Positions 54,107 to 64,000 of a stretch of 64,000 nucleotides of DNA are shown here, one piece after another; positions within the stretch are counted from its first letter, which is position 1, and each line of letters starts with the position of its first letter. The stretch spans positions 434,001 to 498,000 of the forward strand of contig OZ345363.1 of the NCBI GenBank assembly GCA_977006965.1, given 5' to 3'. Source of the stretch: Phymatolithon calcareum (Eukaryota; Rhodophyta; Florideophyceae; Hapalidiales). Position numbers and translations under genes: made by a program. The notes beneath the pieces are model-generated. The model was not told the DNA's origin, did not search any database, and saw only the letters and a list, made by a program, of their open reading frames with translations.

Positions 54107-56082
54107 GAAGATGAGGATTCGCGTGGTATATTTTTTATATTTTTCCGAAACAAGTTGGAGCTTACAGCTTCGGAAAGTTTCTTATGCGAAAGGTGTCTTC
54201 TCTCGCGAAGTCACTGTTAATTCTCAAATTTTGTGTGCTCAAGTGCACGTTCGAGAAGAAATGTAGGTTCCGTATTCTGTCAAATGGAACAACTGAGATC
54301 CCAGAATTCTCTCTCAACCTCTAATTCTGCGTAAATTTCCTTGGTTTGACGCTACGCAAGTGAATATATTTTGACTTCGTATACTCTCGACCGGAATGAT
54401 GGTCTCAAAGTCTTAAAGTTCAATTGACAATGTGCCATTTGAGTGAGCACCGCCTTATACTTCCTATGCTAAGAATTCACGTCCATACCAACATGGCCAT
54501 TTAATTTTGAATGGAATCAATGGCCGTAAAATTTGAATATTATGTTTCTTGATTTGCGGAATGCCCTTTGAACTGAGGAAAAAGAACTTTCGAGTAAGTC
54601 ACCAACACATCTACATGCGCTTTTGGCATCGTGTCAAGTGTCCTTGACGCAGAAACATGCTCATTGAATGGATTGAGATGCATTTCTGACGGAAACAGGT
54701 ACTGGGGGGCTCACACGAGCTGCATCTTTGGTTAAATAGCTTTTGCTTGACATTGGGGATGACCTTACCACTATCACCCTGTTCGGACAACTCCTTGTCT
54801 TGGTACGCTAAACTCTGGTAAAATCTGTGGTATGTTGGAACGCTTACTTCAGTTTAACGGAGTGAATCGAATGTGCTGCTTCCATAGGGCTAGTTGTGCA
54901 AGCCGGGACGCACTGTACGACCTAGAGCAATTCTATTGGCACAGTGCCCATGGTGGGCGTGCTCAACGTTCACTGTGCGGAGAAGTCTCGCTAGGGTGCA
55001 TTTAAGTCAATTTTTCGTATACTATGAGAGTGTTCACAATCAAGAGTGTATATTGAGAACGAGTGATTATTCGAAGGTACACCTTCAGGAGGGCGTGTGT
55101 GGAGCAGACTGTGAATGTTGAGGATTTTGCGCTTGCATCGTGCGCATTGTGCGTGCTATTTCTTCTGCCGAGAGTGCTGGTATGACAGGCTCGTTCCGCG
55201 TCAGCGAAATTCCGTCATAAAGACATGGAAGAGATTTACAATCACGGAACTACGGTAAGGGCTATCTTTTATACATTTTCTCATAATGACGAGCGGCACA
55301 ACTCGGTGGTAGACCAAAAATGACTATCGTGTAATACAAGAAACTTAAGGAATGTACAAGATGTGATATCAATCCCGGATCGATCCAAAGCGGACCCTTG
55401 TGACTCAGTCGATCGAAGAGTTCCAGGTGAATGTGGCGTCTCAAGGTCGATTGCTGTGAGTGAAGAGGTGTTTGAGTACAAGACGCGGGAGGTGGATCTC
55501 TGGGGAGCGACAGCACTTTTTATGGAATGACCTTGTGCCACTATGATATTCTTTCAGTCATCCTCAATATAACAGAAAAGTAGAGTCCAGTTCAATTTTG
55601 TGGAGTCCGAATTTGTAGCTGACAAGCATTTTTAAATTTAGGTGACAGCCTGTTTCGCCAAGTGACACTGGACATGACATATACACCCTTGAGATCCCGT
55701 ATTCGAAGTAAGCTCAGGTTGAGAATATAAAGACCTTCTTCGTTCTTGGAAACACCAGTCCTTTTTGCATTCGAGCGAAGTACTTGGACAAAAATTCAAA
55801 TATTCTAACGTTCCCGCGATAATGACGCAATAAAGCTAAGGTCACTGGGGGAACGTGCTGACTATTAAAGTAGAAGAACATGTGTCGTTGATTGTCTTCC
55901 AGTCGTTTTATCCCGGCGTGCTATGATGATGAACTGACACGAAATGTATGCACTTGAATGGGTGACCAACCAAATACGAGAATTTAAGCGCGGGTGGAGA
56001 TAGCAAAGAAAGTGCAGATCTTCTTTTAAAGTTGAGAAGATGTTTTCTGAAAGTGCACTGCTTTGCGACTCTGGGATTTTGG
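54107..56082. other. Conserved stretch without a recognised gene (unit 3)
   Basis: Equivalent to 20,190-22,145, with no LINE at the 55,440 site. TATAAAA is at 56,083. Confidence 0.4.
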
Positions 56083-56219
56083 TATAAAATGCCATCGGCC
56101 TTCCCGAAAACCTGTCGCTGCAAGCTCGTCCGCTCATCCATCCTTAGGGTCGATTGCACAGCGCAGGACCATCACCGAAACTTTTCCGCTTGCAATCCGG
56201 ATGCCCATTTTCTCCCCAA

Positions 56220-57153
56220 ATGAGTAGCAAGGAGAATGAAATGCAGGACGGCCCTGCGATACCCGGCGAACAAGACCATCAATTCATAGAAACAACATTG
56301 GAACGTATGTCTCAGAACATAACTCTTTTCAGCACTAAACTCTCTTACCTATGTACTGACACGTTCTGTCGTTGATTGCCGAACTTCATTTGTACTGTTT
56401 CTAGCGAATTGCAACACCCCTAGCTCGTCTCTCCTCAGGGAAAGTATGAACAGGGATGATGAGGGTGCCTTCGTGGCATCAAACACAGAGAATAATGACC
56501 TATCTTGGATTCCGCATGCCGTCAACTTGTTTGAAAATCTAATGTGTGAGCAGGGCGATGTAGCACCCATGGAAGAAGAAGGCGCAACTGAGGAAGAGAA
56601 GCAGCTAGAGAGCATTGATGAGACAGGAGAAGTTGCAGCCACCACGTCGGGGTGGTACAGCGCCGGCTCGAGTGACGGAGGAATTGACGGTCATATCGAC
56701 CCCAGCCTGATCGTCGTACATACAATGCCGCAAGGTGGTGAATTGAATTCTTTCGACAGTCTGCTGAATGCATCGCCGGTCCCGGACATCGAAGTTTCAC
56801 GTGGAAACATTTCCGATCGCGAGAAGGAGATATATGATGAGCTGGTTCAACTCCTTCAGAACTCCAACAGCGATCACGATGGACAAACGTCAACACCGCC
56901 ACCAATTATCAGTGAAGAGAAGACTGTTGGTGTCGATGGAGATGTGAATGAAGAGGAAACTAGCGAAGAAGAGGTCGATACGAGTTGGAACCAGATTGCT
57001 GATGAGGTCATATGGACAACCGAAAGGGATACAAAAGCGGTTGAAGATTCATCCAAGGACGACACAAAGAGCAATATTAACAAACGCTCGAACCTCGGTG
57101 AGATGGGAAAGCTCGGAGAGGCGAAAAAGGCAAAGAAGGCAAAGAAGGCTTAG
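56220..57153 (+). CDS. Acidic protein with PhiXXPhiPhi motifs (unit 3)
   Basis: Exons 56,220-56,304 and 56,405-57,153, 277 residues, same intron as in units 1 and 2. FENLM, FDSLL and LVQLL are kept, and the tail is EAKKAKKAKKA. It is closer to unit 2 than to unit 1. This is the only gene of the array intact in all three units. Confidence 0.6.
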
Positions 57154-57829
57154 CACTATAGCATGGAGATGGTTCATTGATTGTTCGTGCTTGTATAGGA
57201 GAGGATGATTGTCTGCAATCGGAATCGGTACCAACTTTTTCATGATGAGTAAACTTAAATAGCGTAATTCACAGAGTTCAAGAGAATTTTCCTCATTGAC
57301 ACTAGCCCGGGGAAGTGCACCAATTATAGCAGAGACAATTAGTGTTTGAGGACAGACCCGGCTTTAATCTCGTTGAATGAGCATGGATACTCAGTCAAGC
57401 GGGTGAGGTGATATGCGCTTTGCACTTTCCCCAATTCTGCTAGTCGGTCGTCAATGCATTTTTCTGCGGCCGTTCATCTTTCCTCTACGTCTTTCAAGCG
57501 ACCCCATTCATGGGTTTCCAGCACTTCCGAGGGCTGGAAATTTTCGTTGCAATATCTAGGACGACCTCTCGGAGTCACTCCTACAATTTAATCTTCTTTG
57601 TTTACAACTAATCAGGTCTCAGCAGCAGGCTTGCTTCAAAATTTGATCATTCAAATTTTGATTTTGACAAGATAAAGGCAGCGACACCGGAGAGGAGAAG
57701 AAATCTCGTCTTGGCAGAGGCTGTGGATGGTGCTTTCATATACCTATTATCATTTTTCCATGCCTACTCATCCTTTGCTTTGCTCTGATGCCAGAATATT
57801 TTAATATTCTATTGAGAAGTTTCCGATAT

Positions 57830-58447
57830 TTAGTGGAACAGAGAATGTGCGATTGCACAAGCCGGGCTCCAGTCTGAAATATCATCCAACCTACTCCTTA
57901 TCACAATACTTTTCTCAGGAGGGAAGTCCAATGGATATGAACTATCTTCGTATTGGAATTTTGCTCTCACGCGTTTGAAACCGTCTGCTGGCACAGTTTT
58001 CCAATCATCTTCTTCTTCCAGAAATTCTTGGATCGTGACAGAGTAAGCGTCCTTCATTGTGTACCTTGACTTCGAAGACATGGATTTGTTACCGTTCTTT
58101 TCCTTTTGATACATTGCGGATATCGTTCAAGTCATGGCTCGATTTGCAAATAATCTTCCACGATTCCGTAGAAGCAACTGTTCCCGCATTCCTGTCGTGT
58201 TGAGCAGCCTTGTACTGTTTAAGCTTCCAGCATCAAACATGGACTGAATCTCTTCCCGATACCTTTTAATATACTTTGTGCCGCTTGCGCTCTTAGACTC
58301 ACTTCTTCTGGCCCAGCCACGAGCAAGAGGAGACAGAAGAACCGGAGATACATCAATTGGTTCCACAATTGAGTCGCCTCCTGCTGGCAATATGTAGATG
58401 TCATGGGTAGGCAGTGTTTCCAATGCTCTACGGATTGCCCTTGACAC
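57830..58447 (-). pseudogene. Unidentified minus-strand gene, unit 3, one nonsense change
   Basis: The frame extends further upstream than in units 1 and 2 (DLVSRAIRRALETLPTHDIY, with GAA where they have TAA). It ends at a TGA after NRAMT, where units 1 and 2 have CGA (Arg). After it the frame continues TISAMYQKEKNGNKS to CAIAHSLFH. Combining the three units shows one ancestral reading frame, damaged independently in each. Confidence 0.5.
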
Positions 58448-59100
58448 CAGGTCAACTTTTCCTTTGGAGAATCTTCACATGATTCAAGGTGATGGTTCAT
58501 GTAACCTAGTGAAGAAAAATCATATCGCTATGTGGACATTCCAGCTCCTTTGGCACGCCGAGTTCCTCCTCAAACTACGCATTGTTTGACCCGGCTGTTG
58601 TACGTTTTTTCGTTTCAACGTTCTTGTCTCAACCCTTCTGATATTGTTTTTTTACTAACATTCTAAGTCCATTGCGGAATATACGGATTTCTTGTGCGCC
58701 AAGCATTGATGAATCTTCTAGGATTATATTTGCATGGCCTCGGAGGAGCTACTATTTTCGTCTTATTTTTAATTACTTTCCTAATTGGAAAAAATGCCGA
58801 TCATACTCAACCTTGCCGAATTTGGCGGACTTTTAAACATGCTAAACAATTTTTCCTCAACGCAATTCTTGCGCAGGTCAATGCGCAGAAGATTAGGCTT
58901 CGTGTGGTATATTTTTTATAGTTTTCCCGAAAAGTTGGAGTTTATAGTTTCAGAAAAATCCTCGCACAAAAGTTGTTTTCTCTCTCGAAGTCAATGTTAA
59001 ATACGACTGCAGCGGTTCACAAGAGTGGATGTTGGTATTCGTACAAGGCAAGGTGGTTAATCAAACAGAGTGCGTTAACTTAGGTAATCTTGAGAAGAGC
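58448..59100. other. Intergenic stretch with unit 3-specific sequence
   Basis: About 120-150 bp at 58,593-58,745 (TTTTTTCGTTTCAACG and following) is not present in units 1 and 2. The rest corresponds to 24,540-25,340. No gene. Confidence 0.4.
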
Positions 59101-59178
59101 GGCCTGTTCCTTCAGTGGGAAGCATGTGGAGATTAGAAATAAATTCATGAAAGTTGCCCTTTATGACATCGTAGTACA

Positions 59179-59409
59179 GTGCCCAGGAGAGATATTCTAC
59201 GCCTCGAGATATGCTGGAGCTCATTCATGCTTGGTTTCTTTCTTCATTCGCTGTCATTTAACTGGCAGCTAAACCCACTTGTTCAACGTAGGATGAAAAC
59301 AGGGGTTATTCCCAGCGGAGCTCTCGGTATGATTCGCGTAGCGGACCACAATCTGTGTTGCGATCGTTCAGCTCAGGCGTTTGTCGAATGCGGAGTAAGA
59401 CATTTTTGA
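59179..59409 (+). pseudogene. Cys-rich ORF, truncated (unit 3)
   Basis: Identical in outline to the unit 2 copy, with the same stop after ECGVRHF. Confidence 0.2.
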
Positions 59410-59841
59410 GCGAGATGCTGCGCTTTATTCTTCACAGCCTCTGAAGCCCTCCCTGGGAGGGTATTCGAGTATTCTAGAACCAATGGCGCAATTGAGATTA
59501 TGTCTTTCTGTCGGGGATCTACGGCGAGGGTCATGATTTCCAATGTAGTTTTCCGGGGTAAGCGCTCTAGCCTACATAGGTCGACAGGCTAGATAGCACG
59601 ACAATTTCGGGGTGGTGTGATTGTTCCGCATAACTAGAAAATAGGGCACTGCAAACGACGCCGGGGCTTTCCACGTTCAGTAGCATTGGAGATGCTCTAC
59701 CCAATCCTCTCCTGCCATGATTTTAAGTGCACTCGAAAATTTTGTGAGTGTTCACAACTGAAATCACAAGTATCCGAGAATTTTATATGAACTCGTACTA
59801 AATTTGCAAACCTTGACCGCGACGGCTAAATAGTGAGGAAA

Positions 59842-62800
59842 ATGTGCTGGGTGTATGAATACCAGTGCAGTCAAAGTGCTATGTCAAAACTGCATATATT
59901 CTACGGCCCGGTAACCAGCGATGGGATCGAAGAGACCATAGCCAATCCACTCAACCTCGTCAGAGGTTTCCTTCGCTGTTCTTGGGAGGCTCACTTGGAG
60001 CTTCACCAAGACGCTCAATTTTTTTCTGCGAATCTGGCACTTTGTCCGAGCCGTCTCATGGGTCCTTTTCAACCCGTTGGGCCGAAGCCGCGCAATCGTG
60101 AACGGGAACCCGCACTTGAACCCGTCTCCTCTTCTCGTCGATCTTCAGACCCTAGAGAGCAACCGCAACAGGCACACATCCCGCAATTGCAGTACCATCA
60201 CCATCACCCTCACCAGCAATACGATCGAACTGAACAGTTTCCTTCAAACACGCAACCAGCGCAAAGCCAAATGCCCTGGGTTGTGTTGAGGCACAAAGAA
60301 AGTCCTTCCTTGCACCTTGAGCTCGATAGCGAGGGGCAAAAACTCTTTGTTCTCCTTGATTTTCTTCTTCGATATCGGCCCGACAGTTTTCGAGAATATT
60401 CAGGTCGGTGCCTGCAGACATATGACGCCGAGTTCTCTCTGAAACGCAAGGCCTTAAGGGTATCTGAAAGGATTGGTCGTCCATCCACACCAGGCCCTTT
60501 ATCGAACAGCTATTCTAATCACGGTTATCCAGCGGCATCAAATCCGTTCTCCCTGCCTACTGCAAATGACGTCCCATTCCAGCAGAGTCAACCCCCGCTT
60601 GTCTCTAGACGACATGTTGTGCGCCCACCCGCAGGTACTCAAGTACCGGAATCGACTTCTTCTGCACGTGGAGACACAAAGCTGACGACCAGCGCCCAAC
60701 ACAACGTCCCTGGCATTCATTCCAATGAACTGCACTTCAACAGCACTGCTACACTCCCGTCTTCTTTGTCGAACGGTGCTGCTCAAAAGGAGCAAAACGT
60801 TGACCTTTTCCATGAACGTGGTGAACTCCACCGAAATACGGTCAACAGGCTACACACAGCCGTATCAGCGAATTGGAGGGAGGGAATACCTCTAAAAAAT
60901 TCGGGTGCTGAGCAAGCATACGTAATACTGGAGCAGCAAGGAGAGCACCCTGCAGCACTTCTACCTCTCAGAATAGTGCATTCTTTGGAAGGATTGCAGG
61001 AGCCGAATACTAGGCTGGCAACAGAGCACGGGGCGGTCATCCGACTTTTCTGGACGAGGTTGGTGCGTAACCCATTTACAGGGGCGGTTCTATCAGGGTC
61101 AATGGGCTCTGTCCGAATTCACCAAATTCTGGCGTTCTCGGCAATGATTTTCCTTGCTTTTTCCAAACACTCGCGAATATTAGTTGTTGCACACAGGCTC
61201 AATGAGTGGCAAGCGGCTCTGGAGCAGTGTACGCAACTTGTGCCCGTTTTACTTCTTCCTTGCGCAGCTCGAGAAATCACTGAAGCCAGCAGCAAGGTGG
61301 TCTGCTCATTTGTTCATGCAACTCTTATTTCGATGCTTTTAGTAACCGAAATGTCTGGAGTAAGGATATGGCACGAAAAATGCTCTGTGTACCGGGTCCG
61401 GACATCATCATCCTGGACGAGGCCTCTCGCTTGTCATCATTTCCGCCTAAGGTTTATCGAATATTGCGGCGCACACGTACCGCAGCAAGACTGGCTCTGA
61501 CAAGTGCATCTCTTTCTGAAAACTTTGAGACAACGTGGAGGGTTCTGGACTGGTCCAACCCTGGTTTACTGGGAGATTTCGAAGAATTTCGGTCAACGTT
61601 TTTTCGCAGGATTACAAATGGGTATACCCGAGACTCAGGGTCCGGTGAACAAGCATATCGTGCTGCAGCGCAGCCGTTCGGCATTGTGAGTCCTGTTTTG
61701 ATTCCCTCATACGGGAGCCCTTCATTCAATACGCTTGGCAACAGAAGACTTCAATTTGACAGCATCACATTGTACACCAACTTGGTGGGAAAACCAAGAC
61801 GCGTCTACCAAACTGCGGCGAGGTTTTTATCAAAGCAAGTGGCTCGGCAGGAGTTGAGCACATATGTTGCTGCGCACACACTGCAAGTCGCCGCTACAAG
61901 CACAGATGCTTTCAAGAAACTCCTTCAATGTGGAGCTGACAGGCGTGTGAGATGCCCTAGCAGTGTTCGACTAGAGCGTCCTCTTGGGCGTGTGAAGAGA
62001 ATATTCGCATATCTAGAGAATGCTGTCTCTCCATACGTTGAGTGCGATGAATCAGCCAAATTTCACATTGCCGTCAAAATACAGCACTTCCGCATGGCGA
62101 GAAGGGAGAAGATTGTGATGTTCTCCAGTTCTATGGAAGTGCAAGCTTCGTTGCGAGAAATTCTTGAAAAAAGCAACCCTCCCGGTGCTCAGATTTTCAC
62201 CGTCGATTTGAACGAATCTTTTGAAGTTCGTTCTCGACATCTCGTCCAATTCCGTCAGTCGAAGCAAGGTGCTGTGCTTGTTGCGCCATTAGGACCAACG
62301 GCTGAATGCAGAGAAAGTGCAGGATGGGCTGACCTAGTAGTGTCAAGAGTTCTTATTCTCGACACAGGCCTTCACACTGGTTCAGAAGCACAATGTCTTA
62401 AGCGAATTAGGAACCCCTTGAGTGCAACTGCTACGACGCGAGTCCAGGTGATACATTTGGCAGCTGCCGGAACAATCGAAAAGTTGTTGTACACAGATAC
62501 CATGAGGAACTACGAAATGGACGTGAATCGTCTCAAGCAATCCGAAACAATGGCAACCACAGGACATCAGCTTGACAAGAGAGTGTTTTTGGCTTGTCCC
62601 GAGATTCCTCTCGACTTGATCTGCGACCGCGGAGACAAGAAGAACGCTGAAACAGGGCCCACAGTTGACATTGATCAGTCTACCAGAGATATCCTCCGTA
62701 CTGACGATGGCCTTCTTGAGCAATTATTGAATTTGCAACTTATACCGCATCAATATGCCGTGAGGAAAATATCTTGTCGGCAAAATCGGTGCTTCGCCGT

Positions 62801-63545
62801 GGCGAATGTTGCCAACATTTCCACTCTGACTGTCGTAGAGAAACAAATCGCCAAAACCGAGATTGATCAAAAGAGAAGAGAGCACTTGACGCAGTCTCAT
62901 GCGATCATGGCGAGGGTCGAACCCTCCCTTGATGTGGAACTTCTCGAAAAGGATGAGAAAAAGAGTTTTCGGCTTCCTGCACAAGAGTCGTCGACATGCA
63001 CACTCGCGGCATATTGGGAACCGTACTATGAATTGTACTATAAGGATAGAGAAATGGCTCTGAATGCGAGCGAAATGCAAAGTGAGGTCTCAGTTCGAGC
63101 AAGTGAAACCCTCTCCCATCGTCAGGAAGAAGCGCACGCGCAGCGTGAGAAATATCCGAGTAAATCGCACGATCGGCATTCTGCGAGAGCTCTGTGTGAC
63201 TTCCAGGATGCAGAGAGCTCGCGGACATTAATCAACATTTTCAAAGGCAAGAGAAGGTATGGAGCAAACCCTGACAGCAGTTACGGTTTCAACAATTCGA
63301 GGCACCCTTCTTACAGCTTTCAGGAGCCTGAGGGAAGTGATCAACACGACAATAACTCGAAATACGATCTTAATGGTCAACATGGTCGGGATTACTATGA
63401 TCGCCAAGATGGTCACTCTAGCGATGGACTACGTCGCAGCTCGCTTGACGGCGGTTCACGAGGGCGTGGAGGAGGCAGTGGAAGGAAGCGCGGGCGCGGC
63501 GGTCGCGGGAGCTGGTTCAGCAGTGGGTTCGACCAGTCGAGGTAA
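59842..63545 (+). pseudogene. SNF2/ATRX-type helicase-like gene with degenerate motifs (unit 3, one frameshift)
   Basis: The N-terminal part equals the short proteins of units 1 and 2. From about 60,776 a SNF2 body follows. Motif I position: GAVLSGSMGSVRIHQILAF (61,081-61,137; ATRX-like GCILAHCMGLGKT context but no GKT). Motif Ia region: ILVVAHRLNEW. Motif II: PGPDIIILDEAS for DEGH (61,416-61,427). Motif III: LALTSASLSEN. Then GDFEEFRSTFFRRITNG, KIVMFSSSMEVQ (IV), and QCLKRIRNPLS for motif VI before GTIEKLLY. The RGG tail ends the gene. The frame shifts near 61,281-61,293: ...CAAREITEASSK is followed in another frame by GGLLICSCNSYF. This fits one lost base, and an intron is less likely. The order of motifs is typical of the ATRX/ARIP4 branch, but every catalytic motif is altered. 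Confidence 0.65.
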
Positions 63546-64000
63546 TGATCAAGCGGAGGCTTGTGGTACGAAAGAGTGCATCGGTGGCCTTGGCTTGAAA
63601 TGCTTGAGCCAGGGGTCGCATCGGACAGACTGCCTTGCTGGACCGCCAATGGACCGGCTTTTCGAACGGATTCCGAGTGAGAATTTTGGACTAAATAAAC
63701 TTTTGAAATGTCTTTTTGTTTAATTTTGAGGAAAAAATCTAGATTCGATCGGTTGTTGATACTTATATTTCAACGGCGAGCGAATTCTGGCGGATACAAA
63801 AGAAAATTAAACTGCCCGGATCCAGCTGAGCACTGAGAAGCATATTAAAGACCATCTGTTTGTCCGAAATCCGGAAACGTTTCTTAGTGACCGATCTCTT
63901 TAATCTTTCGTTAAGCCCACAAACCCATCCATCCAAATTGTGTGGAGGACTAGATATTTTAGAAAAAGACCTTCACGCCGATTACGGAGCCATGGGCATG
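63546..64000. other. 3' region of the helicase-like gene, window edge
   Basis: AATAAA lies near 63,694. ACCATC at 63,851-63,856 is the empty target of the LINE tail seen in units 1 and 2. The window ends within unit 3. Confidence 0.5.

Larger units (their letters stand above)
50590..64000. repeat. Tandem repeat unit 3 (incomplete at window end)
   Basis: Collinear with units 1 and 2 from ACACCGCTTTCAAAGCC on. It lacks about 700 bp upstream of the KIX gene and about 1.8 kb around the CAATA cluster, but alone retains the helicase body. The window ends at the equivalent of about 27,800 in unit 1. Confidence 0.95.

Noticed and set aside
14595-64000. The repeat unit as one giant transposon
   Set aside because: No transposase, integrase or polymerase is encoded by the unit itself, the unit ends carry no inverted repeats, and junctions are head to tail without target duplications. 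Segmental tandem duplication explains it better.

Overview
The window is nuclear DNA of a eukaryote with few, short introns. The supported introns have GTATGT, GTGAGT or GTGTAG donors, CTAAC/TTAAC/TACTGAC-like branch sites and TAG/CAG acceptors, and are 70 to about 110 bp long. Long genes such as SMC4 are uninterrupted. An anion transporter of the SLC17/PHT4 type, plant-type (MED15-like) KIX domains and compact single-exon genes make a red alga (florideophyte-like) my best guess. That is inference; nothing in the window proves the taxon.

Positions 1-14.5 kb are ordinary, mostly single-copy DNA. It holds repeat-rich DNA (1-2.1 kb), a truncated non-LTR retrotransposon (3.0-3.4 kb), a small three-exon hypothetical gene (3.86-4.38 kb), a 43-bp palindrome, an SLC17/PHT4-like transporter, an LRR/F-box-like protein, an H2A-like histone-fold relic, and a complete condensin SMC4 gene on the minus strand.

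From about 14,595, less than 100 bp upstream of the SMC4 start codon, to the right edge the window is a head-to-tail array of a long repeat unit. Unit 1 is about 14,595-29,844, unit 2 about 30,604-50,589, and unit 3 about 50,590 to beyond 64,000. The basic unit is about 15 kb. In order it encodes a two-KIX-domain MED15-like protein (+), an acidic protein with several hydrophobic PhiXXPhiPhi motifs (+), an unidentified gene (-), a Cys-rich ORF (+), and a protein with an RG-rich tail (+). In unit 3 that last protein contains a whole SNF2/ATRX-type helicase body; in units 1 and 2 this body has been cleanly deleted in frame.

The units have decayed differently. The KIX gene is intact only in unit 1, the helicase body survives only in unit 3, the acidic gene is intact in all three, and the minus-strand gene is broken in all three by different lesions. 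Size differences come from well-dated insertions with target-site duplications and an empty site in a sister unit. These are a TG...CA LTR-like element with 5-bp TSD, a tRNA-derived SINE nested in it, a deleted hAT transposon with BED finger and 8-bp TSD, a TIR element at the unit 1/2 junction, and several 5'-truncated LINEs of at least three related lineages. Presence/absence patterns conflict between units, so the array has also exchanged sequence by unequal crossover or gene conversion.

The most interesting idea is that the array amplifies a transcription/chromatin module: a double-KIX coactivator-like protein, an acidic protein with candidate KIX-binding motifs, and a catalytically degenerate SNF2 protein. 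The shared function is a hypothesis; the domains and motifs are visible in the sequence.
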